Assembly: GCA_964431965.1 (NCBI GenBank)
Contig: CAYSLU010000094.1
Span: 1 to 21,250 of the forward strand
DNA from: CAYSLU01 sp964431965
Lineage (GTDB): Bacteria; Verrucomicrobiota; Kiritimatiellia; CAIKKV01; CAYSLU01
Direction: 5' to 3'
DNA: 21,250 nucleotides
The stretch's first letter is position 1. Each line of letters starts with the position of its first letter. The notes beneath the pieces are model-generated. The model was given only the letters and a program-made list of their open reading frames with translations, made no database searches and was not told the DNA's origin. Below, in pieces: positions 16,033 through 21,250 of the stretch. The translations under genes were made by a program, and so were the position numbers.

Positions 16033-17043
16033 TCACTCCGCCAGCGCGTCGCGAATCTCCTGGCGCTGCTTCTCCAGTTCCAGGACTTCCTGCCGCCAGT
16101 ACGAAGCCGAGCCCCAGTCGGGGGCCAGCCGGGCGAAGCCGCCGTCCGCCTTCTGCCGCGCGCACCACGCGGTGTAGTGAATGAACCGCATGGCTCGCAG
16201 CGGCTCGATCAGCCGCAGCGTATCGCGCGGGAACGGCCGGAATGTCTCGTATCCCTCGAGGAGCAGCGCGATCTCCTCGCGCGAGCGCGCCAGCCGGTCC
16301 GGCAGAAGCAGCCAGATGTCCTGCACGGCCGGGCCGACGGCCATGTCGTCGAAGTCGAGCAGGTGATACCCCTCGCCCGGCCGGTGCAGGATGTTCCCGC
16401 GGTGGCAGTCCCCGTGAATCCGCAGGGTCTCGAGCCCGTCGAACAGCGGCGTGATCTCGTCCAGGATCCCGTCCGCGACCTCCTCGTAGGCGCGATGGTG
16501 CGCCGCCGCCACCAGGCCCGACCCGAGGATGTCGTCGAGATGATCGCGCGTCGCCTCGTCCGGATGCAGCCGGATCCGATCCTGGGGCTCACGCCGCGAG
16601 CCGACCACGTGCATGCGGCCGATCAGCCGCCCGATCTGGAGCCACCCCTCCGCGGTCGGCTCGTCGAGCGGCCGCCCGCCCCGCTTCGGGAACACCGCAA
16701 ACCAGGTGCCGGACAGGTCATGCAGAAACGCCCCGTCCTGCCCGGGCAGCGGCGGAACGACCGGCACCTCGTCCGCGTGCAGCTCGGCGAGAAAATCCAG
16801 CTCGTCTTGCAGCGCCTCGCGGCTCCAGCGCCCGGGTCGGTAGAACTTGGCGATCGCAAAGCCGCCGGCGTCGAGCCCCACCTCGTATACCCGGTTGATG
16901 TAGCTGTTCAGCGGCCGGCAGAGGTTCGAGCACCGGACGCCCAGAGCGGATTCGACCGCATTGATGACGGCGTCCGGCGTGAGCGTGGCAAAATCCGGCG
17001 CCCCACTCGGGCCCACGACGTCCTCTCGGGAATTGCCGTCCAT
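16033..17043 (-). CDS. srkA: SrkA (YihE)-type stress response Ser/Thr kinase
   Basis: The 336-residue protein closely follows E. coli SrkA (328 residues, recalled), a kinase of the aminoglycoside phosphotransferase/choline kinase fold that protects cells against stress-induced death. Visible landmarks are PLNSYINRVYEV (44-55), the ATP-site lysine in AKFYRPGRW (Lys66), DEVPVVPPL, FAVFPKRGGR, the catalytic loop HGDCHRGNIL (210-219, Asp212 and Asn217), the metal-binding LLDFDD (228-233), GPAVQDIWLLL and EPLRAMRFIHY (280-290). The frame stays open for another 92 codons upstream (to 17319), but that stretch translates a heptamer repeat and a palindrome, so the ATG at 17043 is preferred. The gene lies 61 nt upstream of the giant repeat gene on the same strand and might be co-transcribed with it; a functional link is not evident. 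Confidence 0.93.
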   Translation of the reverse strand: MDGNSREDVVGPSGAPDFATLTPDAVINAVESALGVRCSNLCRPLNSYINRVYEVGLDAGGFAIAKFYRPGRWSREALQDELDFLAELHADEVPVVPPLPGQDGAFLHDLSGTWFAVFPKRGGRPLDEPTAEGWLQIGRLIGRMHVVGSRREPQDRIRLHPDEATRDHLDDILGSGLVAAAHHRAYEEVADGILDEITPLFDGLETLRIHGDCHRGNILHRPGEGYHLLDFDDMAVGPAVQDIWLLLPDRLARSREEIALLLEGYETFRPFPRDTLRLIEPLRAMRFIHYTAWCARQKADGGFARLAPDWGSASYWRQEVLELEKQRQEIRDALAE

Positions 17044-17090
17044 CCACCAACCGTACCGAATCAGCGTGGCACATGCGAGCCCACGCTGTG

Positions 17091-17125
17091 TCGAACGCCG
17101 AACGCCCAACATCGAACATCGAAGG
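17091..17125. repeat. Heptamer tandem repeat, consensus YCGAACR (5 units)
   Basis: Five consecutive 7-mers run TCGAACG, CCGAACG, CCCAACA, TCGAACA and TCGAAGG. The array lies 47 nt upstream of the srkA start codon. Because 7 is not a multiple of 3, the array reads differently in each frame and yields peptides such as NAERPTSNIE, which are not real proteins. Confidence 0.8.
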
Positions 17126-17234
17126 GCTGACGCACCCCAGCCCCACCGTTCCGAGTCCGCGATGGAACGGGGCGAACCGCGACACGGCTTGGGTTGCCCC
17201 GAGTCCGCGAGGGGTCCGAACGGCGACGCGTCAG

Positions 17235-17314
17235 CTTGCCCTGGATGCAAGGCGGCGGAGGTGGCGCTGGACTCCGGTCCGCGCCGCCTCCGCCAACGCC
17301 GCAGGCAGGGCAAG
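17235..17314. repeat. 80-nt imperfect palindrome with TCCG tetraloop
   Basis: The outer arms CTTGCCCT (17235-17242) and AGGGCAAG (17307-17314) pair perfectly. After an internal loop, 14 nt at 17254-17267 pair with 17281-17294 (13 Watson-Crick pairs plus one G-U in RNA). The tip GGAC-TCCG-GTCC (17269-17280) follows a single bulged T. The complete fold would have about 26 base pairs. It may be a processed RNA structure, a REP-like dispersed element or a remnant of a mobile palindrome. Confidence 0.65.
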
Positions 17315-17561
17315 ATCACGCGCCGCCGTTCGGCCCAAGCCGTGGCGCTTCCTCAACGCCAACCGCGCGACGGCATCGAGGACGGGGGACGACGAACAGG
17401 CCGGCGCCAGGCACCGGGCGTGGTGGAGCACGCCACTCCGGCCGATCCATCACCCCGCGGCGATCTCGGCGCGATCGCCCTGCCGTCATCAGCCGGTCAT
17501 TCGCTGCTCCGCCGGTGGATCCCTCCCGCCGAGAGGGCCGCGCCCATACGGACGGTGCGCC

Positions 17562-18116
17562 TCACCCACGCAACGATGCGCCGGAGCGGCGGAGGGACTC
17601 CAGCTTGGCCTCGAGATTCTGACGACGCACGGGGACCAGATCGATGACGTCGAAGCCGCACGTGGCGAGGATGCGTTCGAGGTTCACGCAGCACGCCGGG
17701 GCCCCGCCGCCGCCGCCGCCCGCCACGCACACCCCGACCGCTCTCTTCTTCTCGACGCCGGCCCGACCGTCCGCGTGCATGCACGTGCGGCGCAACCGGT
17801 CGAGAAAAGCGCGCAGGCTCTCGCTCAGGTCGCCAAAGTAGACCGGCGTGGCGAACACAACGGCATCGCTGGCGCGAAGCCGGGCAACCAGCCCGGCGAA
17901 GTCGTCCTCGATCACGCACCGCCCGGCCTTCCGACACAGGCCCCAGCCCGCGCTGTCGCACTGTCGGCACCGCTGGACGTCGAGCGCGGGCAGGAACACG
18001 GTCTCCGTCGTTCCGGAGCCGTCCGCCTCGACCCCTTCGCGAACGGCCGCCGCCGCCCGCGCCGTCTGCCCCTCCGCATTGCGGCTGCCGGAAACAATCA
18101 AGACACTAGTCGACAT
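17562..18116 (-). CDS. NAD(P)H-dependent FMN flavoprotein with cysteine motif
   Basis: The 184-residue protein has the flavodoxin-like fold of NADPH-dependent FMN reductases and iron-sulfur flavoproteins. The phosphate-binding loop is SGSRNAEGQTAR (9-20), and the second FMN loop is TPVYFGDLSESLRAFLDR (90-107). Between them lie four cysteines, C50, C53, C61 and C67 (C-x2-C-x7-C-x4-C), preceding CVIEDDF. This is the place where iron-sulfur flavoproteins carry their compact cluster motif, so a cluster is possible but the spacing is non-standard. A run of six glycines (133-138, encoded by a GGC-type triplet repeat) replaces the usual third FMN loop. The start is well supported by GGAGGT about 6 nt upstream. 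It probably reduces quinones, metals or other small acceptors in the cytoplasm; the partner is unknown. Confidence 0.85.
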   Translation of the reverse strand: MSTSVLIVSGSRNAEGQTARAAAAVREGVEADGSGTTETVFLPALDVQRCRQCDSAGWGLCRKAGRCVIEDDFAGLVARLRASDAVVFATPVYFGDLSESLRAFLDRLRRTCMHADGRAGVEKKRAVGVCVAGGGGGGAPACCVNLERILATCGFDVIDLVPVRRQNLEAKLESLRRSGASLRG

Positions 18117-18136
18117 ACGAGACCTCCGGGGGGGGG
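18117..18136 (-). promoter_or_regulatory. Strong ribosome binding site directly behind a nine-C tract
   Basis: On the minus strand nine C (18136-18128) are followed immediately by GGAGGT and then the ATG at 18116. The Shine-Dalgarno match fixes the start codon. The homopolymer lies in the 5' leader, where length changes would alter spacing or structure around the ribosome site rather than the reading frame. Confidence 0.7.
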
Positions 18137-18140
18137 CGAG

Positions 18141-18196
18141 ACCTTGGACCTTGGACCTTGGACCTTGGACCTTGGACTACGGACTACGGACTACCG
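18141..18196. repeat. Heptamer tandem repeat ACCTTGG x5 then ACTACGG/ACTACCG x3
   Basis: Five perfect ACCTTGG units (18141-18175) are followed in register by ACTACGG twice (18176-18189) and ACTACCG (18190-18196). Degenerate 7-mers such as ACGAATC and ACCACTT continue towards 18217. The array fills most of the gap between the VOC gene stop and the flavoprotein start. Translated frames give peptides like PWTLDLG and GLRTTD, which are artefacts of the repeat. Confidence 0.92.
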
Positions 18197-18228
18197 ACGA
18201 ATCACCACTTGCCACTATCGCATCGCGC

Positions 18229-18630
18229 TCACGGAGCGGCTTCGTCGCGATAGCCCTGCATCAGTTCCACACGATTCCCGTCGGGATCTTGAAAGAAGCA
18301 GACCCTCATGCCGGGCACGATCGCCGAGCAGTCGGCGACGGGATCCGGCGCGATTCCGTCTTCGCGCAACCGCGCGACGGCGGCGTCCAGATCCCGCACT
18401 TCAAACGCCAGGTGCTTGTAGCCGACCCCGGTCACCGGCGCAGCCGGAGCGGCCCCCGCCGGCGCCTGGAACAGCTCGATGCAAACGCCCCCGAGCCGGA
18501 GCATCAGGAACTCATCCGGGCGCCCCCGGTTGAACACCCGGGCGCGTCGGAACCCGAAGTGCCGCGTGTAAAACGCCTCAGATCGCTTCAGGTCCCGGCA
18601 GGTGAAGGCTATGTGTTGGATCGCGTTCAT
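18229..18630 (-). CDS. VOC-superfamily (glyoxalase-fold) protein
   Basis: The 133-residue protein has two beta-alpha-beta-beta-beta halves typical of the vicinal oxygen chelate fold. Candidate metal ligands are His6 (QHIAFT), Glu52 (CIELFQ), His73 (YKHLAFEV) and Glu122 (GNRVELMQ), and the FQDPDGNRVEL block (113-123) is the common C-terminal signature. It could be a lactoylglutathione lyase, a methylmalonyl-CoA epimerase-like enzyme, or a dioxygenase or resistance protein; the sequence alone does not decide. The ATG at 18630 gives the usual length; a GTG at 18654 would add 8 residues. It begins 8 nt after the stop of the thioredoxin-fold gene, so the two are likely one transcript. Confidence 0.87.
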   Translation of the reverse strand: MNAIQHIAFTCRDLKRSEAFYTRHFGFRRARVFNRGRPDEFLMLRLGGVCIELFQAPAGAAPAAPVTGVGYKHLAFEVRDLDAAVARLREDGIAPDPVADCSAIVPGMRVCFFQDPDGNRVELMQGYRDEAAP

Positions 18631-18638
18631 GTGGGGAG

Positions 18639-19220
18639 TCAGACCAGATCGCACGCCTCAGCCGGCATCCAGTGGGCATCCTTCCCGTCCCACTTCACAT
18701 TGCAGCCGATCGGGTTGGTCAGGGGAACCGCAATGGGCTTCCCCGCCACGAGCGACTCGAGGGCGTTCGCCAGATCGTTCACCTTCATCTTCGTCGCGTC
18801 GCGGGGGCTGTCCACGCCGCGGCCGGTGTAGACGAGCTTGCGCTCGCGGTCGAACACGAAGAAGTGCGGCGTGCGAAGCGCGCCGTAGGCCAGCGCCACC
18901 TTCTGGGTCGCGTCGTGCAGGTAGACCCACGGAAAGCGCTGCTGCTCCATCCGCTTCACCATGTGCTCGAACGAGTCTTCCGCGTATGTGTTCCGGCTGT
19001 TCGCGTTGATGCCGACGAACCGGACACCTTTCGCGCCGAACCGCTCGGCCGTCTGGCGGGTCACCTCGTCAGACCCAACCACGTACGGGCAGTGGTTGCA
19101 GGTAAAGAACACGACCAGCACCGGCGCCTCCGTGAAGCTCGCCAGGCTGTACGTCTTGCCATCCGTTGCGGGCAGCGAAAAGTCCGGAGCCTTCCGACCG
19201 ATCTGCAGGGTGAATGCCAT
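18639..19220 (-). CDS. Thioredoxin-fold redoxin (peroxiredoxin-like)
   Basis: The 193-residue protein begins IGRKAPDFSLPATDGK (8-22 region), the standard AhpC/TSA and TlpA N-terminus, followed by the active-site FFTCNHCPY with a CXXC pair Cys41/Cys44. The cis-proline motif RTPHFFVFD (116-124) follows. The tail TNPIGCNVKW (168-177) resembles the PRX-like1 group of cytoplasmic thioredoxin-fold proteins. There is no signal peptide. It should act as a thiol-disulfide oxidoreductase or thiol peroxidase; the substrate is unknown. AAGGAGG 5 nt before the ATG supports the start. It is probably co-transcribed with the VOC gene, forming a small redox and detoxification unit with the downstream flavoprotein. 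Confidence 0.88.
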   Translation of the reverse strand: MAFTLQIGRKAPDFSLPATDGKTYSLASFTEAPVLVVFFTCNHCPYVVGSDEVTRQTAERFGAKGVRFVGINANSRNTYAEDSFEHMVKRMEQQRFPWVYLHDATQKVALAYGALRTPHFFVFDRERKLVYTGRGVDSPRDATKMKVNDLANALESLVAGKPIAVPLTNPIGCNVKWDGKDAHWMPAEACDLV

Positions 19221-19322
19221 CTTCGCCTCCTTGAGTCTCGTCTCTTGTTCGGGCCGTCGCGATCAGTAAGCCAGAGTCGAGCGTCTGGCGCAAGACGGTC
19301 CGTCGCGTAATGGGCCAGTGAC

Positions 19323-19415
19323 GTGAGGGGGTCGGAGCCCGAACCGGCTCCAAGGAGCCCGCTTCGCTTCGTTTCGTGGAGACGGCGGTCTCCGCCGTTC
19401 CGACCCTCCCCTCAC
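19323..19415. repeat. Nested intergenic palindrome with two alternative inner hairpins
   Basis: Outer arms GTGAGGGG (19323-19330) and CCCCTCAC (19408-19415) pair perfectly, extended by GTCGG (19331-19335) with CCGAC (19400-19404). Inside are GGAGCC-CGAACC-GGCTCC (19334-19351) and two overlapping, mutually exclusive hairpins: GGAGAC-GGCG-GTCTCC (19378-19393) and ACGGCGG-TCT-CCGCCGT (19382-19398). The element lies in the 255-nt gap 19221-19475 between the J-domain gene and the redoxin gene; it could end the first transcript. No T-run follows. Confidence 0.6.
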
Positions 19416-19475
19416 CGACGCCTCACTCCGTCGCACCCCGCGACCCGATTCGGAGCAAACAGCAGGAAACAAAGA

Positions 19476-20495
19476 CTAGAACGGCAGATCGGGCTGGCGT
19501 GCGGACGCCGGGCCTTCCCGACTCGGACGCCGATCCGCACGCGCATTCGGCGCAGTCGGTCGGCGGATCCGGTTCAGCGCGGACTCCAAGCCGCGCAGTT
19601 CACGCCGCAGCGCGTCGCGGTCGCGACTCAGAGCAAACTCAATCGACCCGGCCAACCGGGCCCGGTTCTTCACATGGCGGAAGCCCCACGCCGGATCGAG
19701 CCGCTGCTGGCGCATCTTCCGCCGCACATCCTGAAGCGTCCGCTTGAGCCGCTGGGTGAGCTGCCGCAGCATGGAGACCGGGGCCTTTCCCGGCTGCTGC
19801 TTGCCGGCTTCGAGATCCAGGCGAAAGAGAAGCAGCTCGAGCCGGCCGGCGTCGCGCGTCCGATATGCGTCCTGGGCCTCGTACCAGATGGCCTTGATAG
19901 CGGGCGAAGGCTCGCGGCCATGGGTGTCCGGGTGAACGCGGCGGGCGATCTGCCGATATGCGTCCCGGGCCCGACGTTCGTCCTCGCGGTTCGTCGGATG
20001 CCGGACTCCTTCGCCTTGTCCCGGCGCCTTCGTCGTCCTTGGATCGAATCCAAAGAGGCGGGCGAAGAGCTCCGCTTCTTCCTCCGAGTACTCCCCGGCA
20101 TCCTCCCCGGGCGGCGCTGACCACGGATCGTCCCCGCCCTCCCCGTCCGCCTCGTCATCATCCGGCGCGCCCGGCTCGCCGCGGGCCGGATCATCGGAGA
20201 ACGCCGGCGCCTCGCCGCGCTGCAGGCGGATCCAGGCCGTCCGCAGCGAGCAGCCCCAGAAGCCCGCCGCCATCTCGATGTCCTCGAGTTCGCCTTGCCG
20301 GGCATGCAAATCCCGGGAGGTCTCGCGCAACTCGCTCAGGAGGGTGCCGAACGTGGTGTGCATCCACTCGCGAAACTGGGGCAGATCCTGCTTCTCGAAC
20401 GCTTCCAGCTCCGCCTGTCCGCGCTCGAGCGCGCGTCGCGCCCGGTCATAGTCCCGCCGGGAATCCCGCCGGATGCGGGTCGAATCGACGAGCAT
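19476..20495 (-). CDS. J-domain (DnaJ-like) protein with coiled-coil arms
   Basis: From the ATG at 20495 the protein has 339 residues. An N-terminal charged helical region (about 8-75; probable coiled coil with RARRALERGQAELEAFEKQ) is followed by FWGCSLRTAWIRL, a very acidic linker (101-145) and a compact J-domain (about 172-222) containing DAYRQIARRVHPDTHG, with the essential HPD at 188-190. A long basic C-terminal helical part follows (240-312). The J-domain would stimulate an Hsp70 (DnaK) ATPase. There is no zinc-finger or Gly/Phe region, so it is not canonical DnaJ but a specialised co-chaperone whose client arms are the helical ends. An ATG at 20585 would add 30 low-complexity residues; neither start has a clear ribosome site, and the shorter form is preferred because the recognisable sequence starts there. 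Confidence 0.8.
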   Translation of the reverse strand: MLVDSTRIRRDSRRDYDRARRALERGQAELEAFEKQDLPQFREWMHTTFGTLLSELRETSRDLHARQGELEDIEMAAGFWGCSLRTAWIRLQRGEAPAFSDDPARGEPGAPDDDEADGEGGDDPWSAPPGEDAGEYSEEEAELFARLFGFDPRTTKAPGQGEGVRHPTNREDERRARDAYRQIARRVHPDTHGREPSPAIKAIWYEAQDAYRTRDAGRLELLLFRLDLEAGKQQPGKAPVSMLRQLTQRLKRTLQDVRRKMRQQRLDPAWGFRHVKNRARLAGSIEFALSRDRDALRRELRGLESALNRIRRPTAPNARADRRPSREGPASARQPDLPF

Positions 20496-20583
20496 GACCG
20501 CCGTGCACCGCGTGCGCGGCGGCGGCGCCGCATGCGAGGCTGACTCGCGCTGTGCGTGACCACGTCTGTGACGAGGACCTCTC

Positions 20584-20649
20584 ATGGACGGGACGCGAAA
20601 GTACGCCGACAGAGATGCGCGAACAAGCTTCTTTGATGGACGGGACGCG
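20584..20649. repeat. 14-nt direct repeat ATGGACGGGACGCG
   Basis: Two exact copies lie at 20584-20597 and 20636-20649, 52 nt apart start to start, upstream of the preferred J-domain start. The near-integral helical spacing (about five turns) is compatible with a protein-binding site, but two copies alone are weak evidence. Confidence 0.5.
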
Positions 20650-20805
20650 GGAGAGACGAGAGTCCAGAACAGGCTTTGATTTCACGAGGGCAGGCCAACC
20701 AAGCGAGAAGCCTGAGGAACTTCGGGCACCCGAGGGGGTCATCCGGTCACGCGCAAAGCGACGATGGAACTCAGGCACATTGGCTCAGACCTCTCTATCT
20801 CTACG

Positions 20806-20835
20806 AATATCGGCATCCCTATGCCTTGGCGTCAA
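20806..20835 (-). promoter_or_regulatory. Possible minus-strand promoter for the J-domain gene
   Basis: Read on the minus strand, TTGACG (20835-20830) is followed after 18 nt by GATATT (20811-20806). Five of six -35 positions and four of six -10 positions match the consensus. The leader to the ATG at 20495 would be about 300 nt. Confidence 0.3.
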
Positions 20836-20904
20836 GAATCCTGAGACGCTACACGAATCGCCCAGGCACCAGACACCGGCGCTTGGCAAACTTTGGAATC
20901 GGAC

Positions 20905-20933
20905 TTGTATTCTCGGAAAACGCATGGTAAAAT
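20905..20933 (+). promoter_or_regulatory. Extended -10 promoter for the CheB-type gene
   Basis: TTGTAT (20905-20910), 17 nt, then TAAAAT (20928-20933), which is one mismatch from TATAAT. A TG at 20925-20926 adds an extended -10. Transcription would start near 20940, about 44 nt before the ATG. A TTGACA at 20937-20942 lacks a good -10 and is less likely. Confidence 0.55.
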
Positions 20934-20983
20934 TTCTTGACATCAAACGAAAACCACTTTGAAGCGCGAGATGTAGGGATGGC

Positions 20984-21250
20984 ATGGCGACAGAGTCAGA
21001 TCGAGCGAGTGAGAGCTGGCAACCGGGTCAGGCACGGTCGGATGCGTTCACGCATACCCCCCCGCACGCCCGCGCGACCCGTTCTGCCGCAGCCGCGCCG
21101 CCGTTTCCCATAGTCGGTATCGGCGCTTCGGCCGGGGGGCTGGAGGCTCTGGAACTGTTCCTGAAGAACGTGCCGGAGGCCAGCGGCATGGCCTATGTCA
21201 TCGTCCAGCACCTGGACCCGACGCACAAGGGCATGCTGGCGGATCTGCTC
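20984..21250 (+). CDS. CheB-type methylesterase domain, probable CheB/CheR fusion (partial, 3' cut)
   Basis: Only the first 89 codons are in the window. After a 40-residue polar, low-complexity N-terminus the CheB methylesterase fold starts as FPIVGIGASAGGLEAL, with the catalytic-type serine at Ser49 in GASAGG, followed by YVIVQHLDPTHKGMLADLL with the conserved His76. The QHLDPTHKG wording is characteristic of the large CheB/CheR/PAS (often histidine kinase) fusion proteins rather than stand-alone CheB, which usually carries a receiver domain first; here no receiver domain precedes it. AGGG at 20975-20978 lies 5 nt before the ATG. The role would be signal transduction by protein methylation and demethylation; the remaining domains are outside the window. 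An ATG at 20979 is in another frame. Confidence 0.85.
   Translation, partial: MATESDRASESWQPGQARSDAFTHTPPHARATRSAAAAPPFPIVGIGASAGGLEALELFLKNVPEASGMAYVIVQHLDPTHKGMLADLL

Larger units (their letters stand above)
17044..17561. other. 518-nt intergenic spacer with repeats, no convincing gene
   Basis: Besides the heptamer array and an 80-nt palindrome (17235-17314), the spacer holds an 8-nt inverted repeat (GCTGACGC at 17126-17133, GCGTCAGC at 17228-17235) and a 12-nt direct repeat CCGAGTCCGCGA (17151-17162 and 17199-17210). Short open frames here (for example a 66-codon frame on the minus strand, 17231-17431) cross the palindrome and lack ribosome sites and recognisable domains. From about 17315 to 17561 nothing else was recognised. 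Confidence 0.6.
20496..20983. other. 488-nt divergent intergenic region with an AT-rich core
   Basis: This region separates the minus-strand J-domain gene from the plus-strand CheB-type gene. It contains a 14-nt direct repeat, one promoter candidate for each direction and the most AT-rich stretch of the window (about 20881-20960). Short open frames cross it (for example plus-strand 20552-20962) but show no domain, biased composition or ribosome site that would support a gene. Confidence 0.55.

Noticed and set aside
17044..17319. N-terminal extension of srkA by 92 codons
   Set aside because: The extension translates the heptamer array and the palindrome arm; SrkA homology begins after the ATG at 17043.
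17521..17537. CCCTC...GAGGG hairpin as terminator of the flavoprotein gene
   Set aside because: Five pairs with a seven-base loop and no T-run on the minus strand; too weak to call.
17091..18196. CRISPR array
   Set aside because: Repeats are 7 nt without spacers, and no cas gene is present.
17073..18533. 486-codon plus-strand frame
   Set aside because: It runs through both heptamer arrays and antisense to the flavoprotein gene; peptides such as NAERPTSNIE and WTLDLG are repeat artefacts.
20937..20942. TTGACA as -35 box of the CheB-type gene
   Set aside because: No acceptable -10 hexamer at 16-18 nt (TTGAAG/TGAAGC/GAAGCG); the extended -10 at 20928-20933 is better.
20552..20962. 136-codon plus-strand frame before the CheB-type gene
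   Set aside because: No ribosome site, no domain, and it overlaps the promoter elements of both flanking genes.

Overview
This is a GC-rich chromosomal window with long antisense shadow ORFs over every real gene. No tRNA, rRNA, CRISPR array, transposase or phage gene was seen. The likely source is a Gram-negative bacterium of the PVC superphylum, probably near Kiritimatiellota/Verrucomicrobiota. That placement is an inference from a giant Asn/Thr/Gly-rich VWxGxGxWxxxxNW-type exported protein, glycosidase-like proteins with trimerisation-type domains, and intergenic heptamer repeats. It is not a phylogenetic result.

Layout. (1) 51-2946, plus strand: a promoter, then three overlapping genes for a membrane redox module, namely a membrane-anchored nine-haem cytochrome c, a Tat-exported protein with four [4Fe-4S] cysteine sets, and an NrfD-type quinone-interacting membrane protein. 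No catalytic subunit is visible. (2) 3094-4983, plus strand: an alpha/beta-hydrolase (esterase type) and an aldose 1-epimerase (galM). (3) 15971-5004, minus strand: a very tight three-gene operon holding a 2152-residue exported glycine-rich repeat protein, a GHL6-type glycosidase-like protein and an exported GH42-like glycosidase-like protein. The last two junctions are 1 nt apart and 1 nt overlapping. Part of the same strand, 61 nt upstream, is a SrkA-type stress kinase. (4) 20495-17562, minus strand: small redox and housekeeping genes, namely a J-domain protein, a thioredoxin-fold/peroxiredoxin-like protein, a VOC (glyoxalase-fold) protein and an FMN flavoprotein. They are separated by intergenic spacers rich in heptamer repeats and palindromes. 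(5) 20984-end, plus strand: the first 89 codons of a CheB-type (probably CheB/CheR fusion) signalling protein behind a good extended -10 promoter.

How it may work together. The minus-strand giant protein and its two glycosidase-like partners look like one transcriptional unit for building, binding or trimming a surface or environmental glycan. The neighbouring epimerase and esterase on the other strand are compatible with carbohydrate use. The redox module would pass electrons between the quinone pool and periplasmic acceptors. The most unusual material is the giant protein (two copies of a three-module block split by an InlB-like domain), homopolymer tracts at positions where slippage could switch expression, two unrelated heptamer-repeat arrays just upstream of start codons, and two elaborate intergenic palindromes.
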